DNA from: Strigamia acuminata
Lineage: Eukaryota; Arthropoda; Chilopoda; Geophilomorpha; Linotaeniidae
Reading direction: 5' to 3'
Length of the DNA stretch: 60,000 bases
Assembly: GCA_949358305.1 (NCBI GenBank)
Contig: OX442320.1
Coordinates: forward strand, 11,488,259 to 11,548,258
Part shown: piece by piece, positions 48,391-57,939 of the stretch
How positions within the stretch are numbered: the stretch's first letter is position 1
Layout of the letters: every line of letters begins with the position of its first letter
Made by a program: the position numbers and the translations under genes
The notes under the pieces: model-generated
Databases searched by the model: none
The model's input: only the letters and a program-made list of their open reading frames with translations
What the model was told of the DNA's origin: nothing

Positions 48391-49335
48391 AAAATTCAAA
48401 ATTTTCCTAATCTGATCAATTCGAGACGAATTCCACCCAAAAAATAACAATAATTTTCCCAAACAACCAAACTCAACTTATCTCCAAGCATCATCTCGAA
48501 AACGACAAACAAAATTAACACTTTTTTACTCCCCAATTTTCGCCTTTGTCCTGTCCCTCAAAAATTACACGTCTGTGCAACAGGTGGCCCCTGACGGTGC
48601 TAGTAACCTACTTACCGTCACCTGACGTGTGTTAAAACACCTGTCTTTACACTTCCTTAAAAAACCTCACGACAAATTACCCCTCAAGAAAAACAACCCG
48701 ACAAACTCTTTAATTATTTGCAAAACCAACTTCGCCGCTTCTGGAATTAATTTCCACCATTTTCCTCATGTCTTGTTCCTTAATTAAACGCAATTAAATC
48801 GGCTAAAATTGCCTTTTATTCTTTTCCACCTGTCAATTACGTGTGCCCAGTTGGTAAAATGAAATTTTATTGCTTGTAAGTCGTTTTTGTGTGTATTTAT
48901 TTCTTTTTTTCGCCTAATATATCATTAGATTCGAGTATACTTCAGCTCGCAGTTGGCGTTGGCACCGGACGGTCTTTTGAGGCGCCCCACCGTGGCCCAC
49001 CATGAAGTTAATGACCCCCTGCGTTATTAATGAAAGCTTTTCTCTTTTTCTAATTATGGAGTGAGCTGCGAGCTGTCCATCAACCAATTGTGAAGGTCAG
49101 ACGTAGAAGAGAAAAGGGATAGTTTAAAAAACAATTTGACTCACAAGTCAGAGCAAACAACGCCGGCGAAAAAATTAAGAAAGAATCGTACAGTGACGTA
49201 CAATTTGCTTGGGCGGTGAATGCAAGGAAAATTTATATTTTGCCATTTGGTGTTGGTGTTGGTGTTGAGGTGAATTTAGTTTTTTTTTAATTGCAGTTTG
49301 GTAGTTTTATTTGGTTAAATTTTTTTTTTTTTATA
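48391..49335. other. Non-coding; isolated strong donor
   Basis: On the minus strand gacg|gtaagtagg at 48616/48615 is a near-consensus splice donor, and 48950-49080 is locally CpG-rich. No reading frame upstream of the donor looks protein-like, so no exon is called. Confidence 0.3.
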
Positions 49336-49339
49336 TTTG

Positions 49340-49760
49340 TTGGCGATTAATTTTTTGATCAAAATTAAATTTTTTTGGTGTTTTGAATTGAAATTTTGGT
49401 CAAAATTGAATTTTTTTTTCAATTTGGTGTTCAATATTGAGTCAAAATTGAGTATTTTGTTATTTTGTATTCAATTTTTGGTCAAAATTGAGTTTTGTTG
49501 TTGTTTTATATTGAATTTTTTATCAAAATTGAGTTTTGTTGTTGTTTTGTATTGAATTTTTTATCAAAATTCAAAATTTTCAATTTGGTATTCCACTTTT
49601 GATCACAGTTGAATTTTTTTCAATTTGATCTTCAATTTTGAGTCAAAATTTGCATATTTGTATTCAATATTTGGTCCAATTGGTTTTTTTGTTATTTTGA
49701 ATTTATTTTTAGTCAAAATTGAATTTTTTTGGACTCGATGATCAATTTTCGAGTTCCAAA
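49340..49760 (+). repeat. About 41-bp tandem array
   Basis: caaaattgagttttgttgtt plus 21 bases ending attgaattttttat repeats at 41 bases in its best-preserved part (about 49480-49560). Surrounding units are degenerate. Confidence 0.75.
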
Positions 49761-50309
49761 ATTCTTATTACTACATTCAATTTTGAGTCAAAATCATTTT
49801 TTTTAGACTAATGGCGCTCTTGATAACAACCGGAAGAAGTCGTTTTATATAATTAATGGCGCCATGTTTTTATTTAAACTTTTTTATTATTTTTTTAAAC
49901 ATATAATTTGTTACAATCTTTTTTTTACATATGTACTATTCAATTTAATAAAGTAATAAATTGGGAGCGTAAAATCAATCTCGTTTATCAAACATAAGAG
50001 GAGATTTGTTTTGAATTTAGCTTTCAGTGGCTGACACCAGAAGTCGGTACCAAACATACTGACAAATTTTTACATCTCTTTAAACGTTAGTAAGACTTTT
50101 GCTAAAACGCAGAAAAATATCAAAATTGGTCGTGGCATTTAGAATAATATACATATTTCCGTCTTTATAAATAGATAAAATTGAAGTCAGCAGGTTTCAC
50201 CCACTTGATATCTTCAGAATCCAGTCGTATCATTGAGTCGGCTTAACAGGAGTGTCTGCAAACAATTCAATTTAAATTGCACTTTGGATGGAAAAATGAG
50301 CAATTTCAT

Positions 50310-50460
50310 GAATTTTTACATTAAAAATTCAAAAATTGAATTTTTTTTAAGTAAAAATTTAAAAATTGAATTTTTTTAAAGTAAAAATTCAAAAATTGAA
50401 TTTTTATTTAGTAAAAGTTCAAAAATTAAATTTTTTTAAAGTAAAAATTGTATTCTTTTT
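50310..50460 (+). repeat. 30-bp tandem array
   Basis: aaaaattgaattttttttaa plus gtaaaaattt repeats about four times at 29-30 bases. Confidence 0.75.
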
Positions 50461-50504
50461 GATAAAATTGAATTCGTTTAAATAAAAATTCAATTTCTGA
50501 ACTA

Positions 50505-50850
50505 AACATTGGATTTCTAAACTTTTTAAGCTAAAAATTCCATTTTTAAGAAGAGGATTCAATTTTTAAGCTAAAAATTCAATTTCTAAGCTAAAGATTC
50601 AATTTTTAAGCTAAAGATTCAATTTTTAAGGTAAAAATTCAATTTTTAAGCTAAAAATTCAATTTTTAAGCTAAAAATTCAATTTTTAAGCTAAAAATTC
50701 AATTTTTAAGCTAAAAATTCAATTTTTAAGCTAAAAATTCAATTTTTAAGCTAAAAATTCAATTTTTAAGCTAAAAATTCAATTTTTAAGCTAAAAATTC
50801 AATTTTTAAGCTAAAAATTCAATTTTTAAGCTGAAATTCAATTTTTAATT
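50505..50850 (+). repeat. 20-bp tandem array
   Basis: caatttttaagctaaaaatt is repeated about sixteen times at exactly 20 bases through the centre, with degenerate units at the left. It lies just downstream of the unrecognised minus-strand gene and may fall within its 3' untranslated region. Confidence 0.9.
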
Positions 50851-50901
50851 CAATAATCAAATTTTCCAATTTCAGAAACAAAAAAAACTCAACAAGCCAA
50901 C

Positions 50902-51934
50902 TTAATCCCGATCACCGAAAAAAAGAAGAAAAAAGTACTTTTCTGAATCCTTGAAACGACTGGACGAATCATTGGTCGACTGTGTGAAGAAAATTTTAAA
51001 TGACTTCTCAATCTCTGCCAGAAACTTGTGCGGCGCGATACCGGACATGGCGCTGGTTTCTTCCCCATGTACTACAAAAACCCGCAAATAATCACCAAAA
51101 ACAAGCAAAAACCCGCAAAAAACAAACCCAAACTCACCTCGTCGTAAGTCCACACAACATCCGAAATATTAAGATCATTTAAAATAAAGAAATTCGTCAT
51201 CGAAGCTGTGTTTTTATGATGAAACTGCAAAACAAACAAACCATAAATGGCGGCCAAACCCCAACCGGCGGCCACCCGCAAATGACGTCATCTCTCGTGT
51301 TTTTTACCCTGTCATCTACGGCAGCCTCGGAATTCTCCAATCCATAAAATGGACACATGTCGATGATATCTTTGGGATCAATAACTTCACTCGTGTCTTT
51401 CCTCACACTGGGACTGCCCGACGCTCCTCTATCTTTTATTATTTTACTCGCTTTTCCTTTTACGTTTTTCTTCTTCGAGCATTCTTCTTGAATCTTCTTC
51501 ACGCTCTCTTTCAAAACGTCTTCCGGTGCCGAGTTCTTCTCCATGCCTACGGTTTCGATTTCACCGGATTTGAAGTTTTTCAACGAAAACAAATCCTCGC
51601 TTCCGTAATTCCTCACTAGGGAACTCTCCAACCGCTCTTGTGACGTCATTTCGGAATCTGAAACGTGAATTAAAATGGCGTTAGATATGATAAAACTTGT
51701 TCTAATTAAACGATTTTTTAACCATGGCCTTCTCCAGCCGTTGCTCCTGCGCATTCGTCATAAGCTGTGGTGTCGCACATACTTAAGATTTCTAAATAAA
51801 ATTGTACAGTTTAACGTTTCATTAAATAAATCTGCTCGTGTTTATTATGTTTCGGTTTTACTTTCTATTTTGGCTTTCGTTAGATCTTCTCGAGACGATG
51901 CTTGAATTTTGTTTTCGAGTTCCGCGGTCGCCAT
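50902..51934 (-). CDS. Unrecognised spliced gene, 5 exons proposed
   Basis: I do not recognise this protein. The start ATG at 51934 opens MATAELENKIQASSRED. The best-supported coding exon is 51308-51657, bounded by tttcag and gtaaaa. It encodes a charged, lysine-rich segment from DSEMTSQERLESSLVRNYG to IIDMCPFYGLENSEAAVDDR. Exon 51138-51224 (tgcag / gtgagt) joins in phase and encodes 29 residues including TNFFILNDLNISDVVWTYDE. A short exon near 51723-51780 (LMTNAQEQRLEKAM or an alternative frame) is uncertain. At the 3' end, joining in phase at 51072 gives an arginine- and lysine-rich tail, while a different frame reads IAPHKFLAEIEKSFKIFF and looks more protein-like; this is unresolved. It is predicted to be soluble, without a signal peptide or membrane segment. 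It is divergent from TFIIA gamma and probably shares its promoter region. Confidence 0.5.
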
Positions 51935-52529
51935 TTTTTTTTTTTTTTTTTTTTTCTTGTCAAATGGTGAAATAAATTGGATTATGTCTGTTGCATTCTT
52001 CTTAATAGGAAATCAAGCAAATAACTTTGCTTATGGCTGAACAAAAAATTGGTGTCAACGAAGAATGAAATATCTCCGTAGCAACAGTTTCTAACATTGT
52101 AATGCACGTGATAATAACGTAGATCTTCATTGTTGATATTAAATTAAAAAATTAATTAGAATTCTCACAAATTTAAATATGTGAAATCTCGAGATTTATT
52201 TATTTATATTTATTCATATTTATTTTCGCGTTTAAATTCTCGAAAAATAATCAACCAAGCGCCATCTGTTTGCAAAATGTAGTAACCGCACACCTAAACA
52301 AAGAACAACACTTAGAATATTTACTATTATTATTGCTTCATTAACATTTGAAAATTATTTAAAACATTTTTTATTGTTATTTTATATAAATTTATTTATT
52401 TTTATGAAATACATAATTTATAGTTTAGTTCAGAAAAGTATTGGGCTTCGGTCTTCGGTTAGCTCTTCACGCGAGTCCTCCATTAATGTTTGTTGAATCG
52501 GAATCCGGTGTCATTTTAACATTTTCAGA
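51935..52529. promoter_or_regulatory. Shared divergent promoter region
   Basis: The minus-strand gene and TFIIA gamma start on opposite strands about 600 bases apart. The GCCATTTT octamer at 51930-51937 (YY1-like AAAATGGC on the minus strand) overlaps the start codon of the left gene. A T run of about 22 follows. taacattttcag directly before the TFIIA ATG looks like an intron acceptor, so TFIIA may have an untranslated first exon around 52440-52490. No TATA box is convincing. Confidence 0.4.
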
Positions 52530-53038
52530 ATGAGTTACCAACTTTATCGCAACACAACATTGGGAAACACTTTGCAAGAGACGTTGGACGAGTTTATTCA
52601 AGTTTGTATCCGATTAAACGCGAGAAATGAGTGACTAATTTCAAATTTCCTTGCAGAGTGGTCACATTTCGGCGCAATTGGCCATTAAAGTCCTCCTACA
52701 ATTCGACAAGGCCATCAACAATGCACTCGCAACCCGAGTGAAGACGAAGTTAAATTTCAAGGTTGAAGCCGCGCATTTATTTTGGATTTTATTTTTTTTG
52801 TTTAAATAAATTTTTAAATTTTATTTTATGGTATTTTGCAGGCAAATCACTTGAAAACGTACAGATTTTGCGATAACGTGTGGACGTTCGTGTTAAACGG
52901 CGTCGATTTTACTCAAATGCAGGAATTAACTAAATTAGATAAAGTTAAAATTGTTGCTTGTGATGGCAAAGGTGATTTGGTTCGGTGTTGTGTCGGTTTT
53001 GATGTGTTTTTGATGGATTTGTTCTCGTTTCAGCTTGA
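52530..53038 (+). CDS. GTF2A2: Transcription initiation factor IIA gamma subunit
   Basis: This is the small subunit of TFIIA, which stabilises TBP on the promoter for RNA polymerase II. The exons are 52530-52601, 52657-52761, 52842-52971 and 53034-53038, with introns of 55, 80 and 62 bases, all GT-AG and in phase. The product is about 103 residues (family about 106-109). It opens [20 protein letters not shown], has the helical part [17 protein letters not shown], then the beta-barrel part [18 protein letters not shown] and [13 protein letters not shown], all hallmarks of the family. The last intron is inferred: reading through it stays open for about 34 more codons to 53075 with a hydrophobic tail that the family lacks, whereas splicing ends the protein at DGKA. 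A poly(A) signal is at 53144-53149. Confidence 0.95.
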
Positions 53039-53143
53039 TTTGTGTGTGGAAAATATGGCGGATCATTTAATTTAAGAAGGATGAATGTAATTTTCATTTT
53101 GTTTGATTTACGTATTTGTAATGCTTTCGTATTTACATTTTAA

Positions 53144-53149
53144 AATAAA
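53144..53149 (+). terminator. Poly(A) signal of TFIIA gamma
   Basis: aataaa lies about 105 bases after the proposed stop codon, followed by AT-rich sequence. Confidence 0.6.
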
Positions 53150-53665
53150 ATATTGAAATTTATGTGTTTTTAAGTCTGGGAATTATTTATTTTTAATTTT
53201 TATCAAATTTAACTCGGAATTGAATGAATTCATTGGATTGGATAAAACAACGTTACAAAGTCAGACAACATGCGGCAATCCTGTCCGACTCCTGTACGTA
53301 AAATATTTTTTTTGCCCTAACAAATGTCGATTTATTTCATAATTCCGCCGAAAAACGGGCATTAGAGTGAAGCATGTATAAAAATGTAAAAGTAAAGTAA
53401 TAAAGCGAAAAAAAAATTTAAAAAAAATGTTTTAATTGAAAATTCGACCGAATCGATTAAATCTCGTTTTGTGTCTCGGTCTCGTACGAGGTCTCGTCTC
53501 GAATAACCTTGTGGAAAACCGAAACGTCAAATGTTGCTGGAAGTATAGATAAAAATGTATCACATTATGTTATTTATGTAACGATTTATTTACAATTTGA
53601 TATTTTTGCTATTATCGGCGAGTATAAATAAGTCCGGTGTCGAGATTATCCGATCACATGTAAAT

Positions 53666-54646
53666 ATGGCGGAATGCGGAGGAGCCGATAGAAACGAACG
53701 AACCTCAATTGGTATGCTCGCCAAAGCGCATAAAATGTACGGAGCCACGTCAAACCACGCAAAACCACGCAAAGATTCAATTAGCTTTATAAAACACACG
53801 GTAATGCCCGAAGACACGTTACAAGGCATCGCCCTGAAATACGGAGTGACAGTGAGTAGCGAAACTAAAATTTTATTTTTCAAATAATTTTTATTTATTT
53901 TTATTTTATTTCGCTCTAGACGGAAGAAATCCGAAGGATAAACAAAATCTGGCTGAACGACAGCCTTTATCTGAGGCCTTTACTCGATATTCCTTTATCA
54001 AACGACTGCCAAACACCACACAAGTCCGAATTTCTAACGAAATCGGAGGGAGAACACGACGAGTTCACGTCAAATTCACAACATACGGAGTCGGAACAGA
54101 CGTTAGCAGACATTTTAGGCCGTATAGACTCGACCATAGCGGAAACCAAGAGCAAAGTCCTGCGAATGGAGTCTCACAATGAGTAAAGAAAATCATTTTA
54201 TATTAAAATTCGGTCAAAAATCGCCAAATTTAAATTAAATTCGCTTAAAATTCGTCGTATTTCAATGAAATTCGTACAAAAATCGCTAAATTTCACACAA
54301 ATTCGGTCAAAAATTGCTGAATTCAACCGAAATTCATTCAAAGATCGCTGAATTCAACCGAAATTCATTCAAAAATCTCTAAATTTAACCGAAATTCATT
54401 AACAAAACTCAAAATTCACCCGAAATCCGATCTAAAAACCTCACAATTCCACTAAAAACCCAATTCCAATTCCGCAGAAACTCACTAGAAAACTCATTTC
54501 ATCACCGCAGACACCACCAGTCTCTTCTCCGAACCAACTCGGACCCGAACGTGGCCCCACACCCCGTCATAATGACCCAAGGACGCAAAGTCAGATCGTC
54601 CCTACAAAGGCTAGAACAAACCCAAGACGAACTCTTCGAACTATAA
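53666..54646 (+). CDS. LysM domain protein, LYSMD1/2-like
   Basis: The exons are 53666-53851, 53920-54182 and 54511-54646, all GT-AG and in phase, giving 194 residues. The start ATG at 53666 lies in aatatggcgg. The single LysM domain begins near residue 39 with IKHTVMPEDTLQGIALKYGV and continues across the first intron with TEEIRRINKIWLNDSLYLRP. The DTLQGIALKYGVT block is diagnostic of animal LYSMD1/LYSMD2. The tail is polar, with a helical ADILGRIDSTIAETKSKVL segment in the position of the DFL-RLD helix of LYSMD2. No signal peptide or membrane segment is present, so it is intracellular; the ligand of animal LYSMD1/2 is unclear. The second intron holds a 31-bp minisatellite. I cannot separate LYSMD1 from LYSMD2. 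Confidence 0.9.
54190..54430 (+). repeat. 31-bp minisatellite in LysM intron 2
   Basis: attcaaccgaaattcattca plus aagatcgctga repeats at 31 bases with substitutions, filling most of the 328-base intron. Confidence 0.75.
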
Positions 54647-54852
54647 AAGAAAATCCAACTTCCATCAACAAATCAGGCCTTCTACTTACAACACATTTTA
54701 AATTAAAATGTGCCTATAACATCGTCTAAAAAAAAGCATAAAATCGCCTTAGAAAATAAAAAGAAAAGCATAAAATCAATTTGATAAACAAACCCATATC
54801 GATCTCCCTCATAGCCTAGCAATACCTTAATTTATGTATAAATTTAAACAAA

Positions 54853-54858
54853 AATAAA
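54853..54858 (+). terminator. Poly(A) signal of the LysM gene
   Basis: aataaagcc, about 205 bases after the LysM stop codon and only 58 bases from the RPL4 stop codon on the other strand. Confidence 0.6.
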
Positions 54859-54910
54859 GCCAAAAAAAGTTTCTTTTTTTACATATTTATTTTATTTCAT
54901 CGCCCTACAT

Positions 54911-54916
54911 TTTTAT
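54911..54916 (-). terminator. Poly(A) signal of RPL4
   Basis: On the minus strand the end reads aaatgaataaaaatg, so the AATAAA hexamer begins immediately at the TGA stop. A second AATAAA lies about 20-25 bases further. The 3' untranslated region must be very short. Confidence 0.55.
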
Positions 54917-57656
54917 TCATTTCTTGGCCGCTTTCGCCTTCACTTCCTTCTTCACCGCCACCACCTTGGCGGGCGCTGCGGGCTTCTTCGCGGCTGCAAC
55001 TGGCGCCGGCGCCACCTTCTTAACCGGAGCTGGCGCGGCCTTCTTAGCGGCCGTGCTCTTCGCCTTCTTCGCGATTTTGTCGGCCGAGAATTGGGCTTTG
55101 ACGGCGGCCACCGCGGCGATTCTCTTGGCGGTGTTTTTAGAAGTCGCGGCTTTGACGCGCGCCTTCGCCAATTTCTTCTTCTTCAAGAGCTTCAGTTTTT
55201 TGCTCGGGACTTTGACCACTTTCTTGATTCGCGGTCCGGTTTTGTCCTCCGGCGCGCGCTTTTTCTTCACGATGCGACCATTTTTGTGCAGTTTTCCACC
55301 AGTTTTCTCGTGGGCGAGTTTGCGCTGTTGGAGACGCTTGGCTCGTTTGGGGTCCTTCACGACCTCCAACTGTAAAAAAAAATATAAAAATCGATTAGGA
55401 GGTTGTGATTTTTATCTTTAGGGAAATTGTACCTTGTGTTTTTTAGCGTATTTGATGGTTTTGATTCGTCGTGCCTTGGCGGCATTCAAGATGGCGGCGC
55501 GTTTTTGAACGGCCGTGTATGGGTTGAGTCTCATCATGGTTCGGATGTTCTTCAGGGGGTTCTTCTTCAGAACATGACGTATCCGGAGTTTACTAGGTAA
55601 GGAAAGGTTCATTAATTTTCTTTCTTTCAATTTGTCCCGGAAAAAAAACAATTTTTTTTTTAAATTTCTTACTTGGGTTTTCCAATTACATTTCGTATTT
55701 CGTCACTCTTTAGTAAACGCATCAAATCCGAATTGGTCATTTTAGGCATCGGCAAACTGAAATAATAATAAATAAAAAATTATTACACAAGAAAAAATTT
55801 CCAAAAAACCACAAAATATAAAAAATTTCAAACAAATTCTTTAAAATATATCAGAGAGGGCAAGCTTTCAGTCACTTTAATCAGACAATTAGCGTATATT
55901 CCATAAAACATTTCATCATAATTCCAAAAAATAAATTTTAAAAAAACAAATAAAAACAAAAATTGCAAATTACTTATAACCGGTCTTCATCTTCGATTCC
56001 TTTCTCCACGTTCCATACAGCGAATCCAACTTCCTAAACGCACTTTCCGTCCAGATGACGAACCGTCCCACGTGCCCACCTGGCGCCAACTTCAAGATGT
56101 TCAAACACGTCACTTTGATCAAATCCACGCCCGGAATATTACGAAAAGCACGTTTGATTCCCTTGTCCTTCCCGTACACGATCAACGGCCCCAAACGCTG
56201 AATTCGGCGACGATTCCTCATTTTACCTTTACCCGCGCGGAAACGCTTCGATTTATAAACCTAAAAATCGCAACAACAAAACAAATTAAATAAAAATAAA
56301 TTGCACAAAAAATTAAAATCTCAACACAAAAATTAAATATTTTCAGAGTTTTGTCGGTTGACATCAAGAACACTTCAACAACACGGACCAATAAGTTTCC
56401 ATCATTAATTTTAAATATTTAAAAAAACAAAATTAATTGTTTCAATTTTTCACCTTCTCAACATCGGCCCAACCCTTAAGTTTCTTCAAAAACAAGACGG
56501 CTTGCTTGGTTTTCTGAAGATCCTGGATCTTATCCGTAACAACGAGTGGAATTTCAGGCGTCAATTCGATTTTATGACCTAAAAACAAAAAAAACAAAAA
56601 TCAAAAAAACGAATTTTTTCACATAAATTAACCGATTTTTCGGTTCTAAAACTCATAAAGGTCAATTACTATCAAGAACACTTCAACAACACGGACCAAA
56701 GGATTAATCATTATTTTTTTACAATATTTTATCGTTTTTTGGGGTTAATTTCGATTTGTATACCTTTGGACATGACCAAAGCCGGAATTCCAGAGGCCGC
56801 AATCGCCGAACACATGGCATATCGACGTTGATTGACATTCACCTTTCGGTGCCAACGTCGCCATGTTTTAGTCGGCGCAAACATTCGTCCACCTCGACAC
56901 ATGTTGCCGAAAGCTCCCTGACCCGATCGATGGGTTCCTCCACCTCGCACACGAGGGATTCGAGCAACTGCACGTCCAGTACCCCATGATTCCGCACTCG
57001 TTTGGTGACCTAAACGACAAAAATTCAAATTAATTTCGATTTAATGAAAAAAATTATTTTTTAAATTTTAATACAAAGGAAATTAAATTTTTTCGATTTT
57101 AATACGTAAAATTCAATTTTTTCCTTATTATAATACATAAAAAAATCAATGTTTTCCAATTTTTATACAAATAAATTCAAATTTTTCAAATTTTTTTTTT
57201 TTCGGAATTGAAATACAGAAAATTCAGAGTTTGGTTTAGATGTTATCAAGAACACTTCAGAAACACGGACCTAAGCTCTCATCACGATTTTCACCGACTT
57301 AAAACAGATTTTCGCTTCGTTTGTTATACCTGCGTCCTTTGAAACTGCATATGGCTGCCGTCTATTCTTCGCGAGGTTTACGTGAACAAAATTCACTATA
57401 TCCGGTCGAATCGGTGCTCGAAACACTGCGGGGAGGGAGATTGTAACTCCAGTCAGCTCGTTCTTCTCTGAATACACATTAATCAACGGTCTGGCACATG
57501 TTGTAGACTGAAACGAACAAATGGCCGGCGTGGCATGCGAATTAGGCCTAAATTGCGGTTTTGGAGTTTCTTCGGGAATTTACGGTGCGATTTGTTTGTA
57601 GTTTCGTGGGGTTTAAGAATATGGAATGATTGATTGTTATAATAAATGCTTACCAT
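54917..57656 (-). CDS. RPL4: 60S ribosomal protein L4 (uL4)
   Basis: This is a large-subunit protein with a loop lining the exit tunnel. Eight exons: 57654-57656 (ATG only), 57330-57507, 56764-57009, 56454-56578, 55974-56260, 55673-55756, 55433-55592 and 54917-55369. All introns are GT-AG and in phase; 511 residues. The signature blocks appear in order: [43 protein letters not shown], the tunnel-loop [46 protein letters not shown] and [10 protein letters not shown]. The C-terminal tail of about 150 residues in the last exon is lysine/alanine/proline-rich (for example [16 protein letters not shown]). It makes the protein some 80 residues longer than the human one (427). Introns 2, 3, 4 and 5 each hold a C/D snoRNA. 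The first coding exon carries only the start codon. Confidence 0.98.
55863..55924 (-). ncRNA. C/D box snoRNA in RPL4 intron 5
   Basis: Minus strand: C box atgatga (55913-55919) and D box ctga (55868-55871), with another ctga between them as a possible D' box. The guide-like stretch aatatacgcta before the internal ctga is complementary to 11 bases of the conserved 18S rRNA segment tagcgtatatt. Spacing from duplex to D' box is 5 bases, slightly more than usual, unless a one-base bulge lets pairing extend. It is probably a 2'-O-methylation guide for 18S rRNA. The terminal stem is weak. Confidence 0.55.
56337..56411 (-). ncRNA. SNORD18: U18-like C/D snoRNA, copy 3 (RPL4 intron 4)
   Basis: Minus strand: C box atgatgg (one off consensus), guide ttggtccgtgtt, D' ttga, C' ttgatgt, D box ctga. 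The flanks taaatattt and aaatattt can form a terminal stem. The guide is complementary to aacacggaccaa of 28S rRNA, the known U18 target region, and U18 resides in RPL4 introns in vertebrates. Confidence 0.7.
56648..56716 (-). ncRNA. SNORD18: U18-like C/D snoRNA, copy 2 (RPL4 intron 3), degenerate boxes
   Basis: Minus strand: C-like box atgatta, guide ttggtccgtgtt, D' ttga, C' ttgatag, and only atga where the D box should be. The guide is intact but both terminal boxes deviate, so it may be poorly expressed or a decaying copy. Confidence 0.5.
57218..57291 (-). ncRNA. SNORD18: U18-like C/D snoRNA, copy 1 (RPL4 intron 2)
   Basis: Minus strand: C box gtgatga (57279-57285), guide ggtccgtgtttctga with canonical D' ctga, C' ttgataa, D box ctga (57224-57227). 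All boxes are canonical, and the guide matches 28S rRNA gaaacacggacc. It is the best-preserved of the three copies. It starts about 40 bases after the splice donor. Confidence 0.85.
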
Positions 57657-57881
57657 GTTGAACGCGTTATTTCGTCGTTAAATTCGTGGTGGCTAAGCAC
57701 CTACACCGCCACGCGAACTCCACTATAGAAATGGCTGAATAAGCTGCTACGGGGTTCACATCACGGCGATCAGGAAGTTGTATTAATGGAGCTAGCGGGT
57801 CTAGTTCCAGTTCGGTTGTGATTGGATGTAGCGAAAGAAAAAGAATAAAAAAAAGTTTTTTTTCTGATGGTTTTATTTGTT

Positions 57882-57895
57882 TATAATAATAATAA

Positions 57896-57926
<31 letters not shown>

Positions 57927-57934
57927 AATAATAT
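57882..57934 (+). repeat. (AAT)n microsatellite
   Basis: About 17 aat units with one interruption (aaaaat), upstream of the RPL4 start. Confidence 0.9.
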
Positions 57935-57939
57935 CAAAT

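Noticed and set aside
55091-55421. Plus-strand frames opposite the RPL4 last exon
   Set aside because: Shadows of the lysine/alanine-rich coding sequence on the minus strand.
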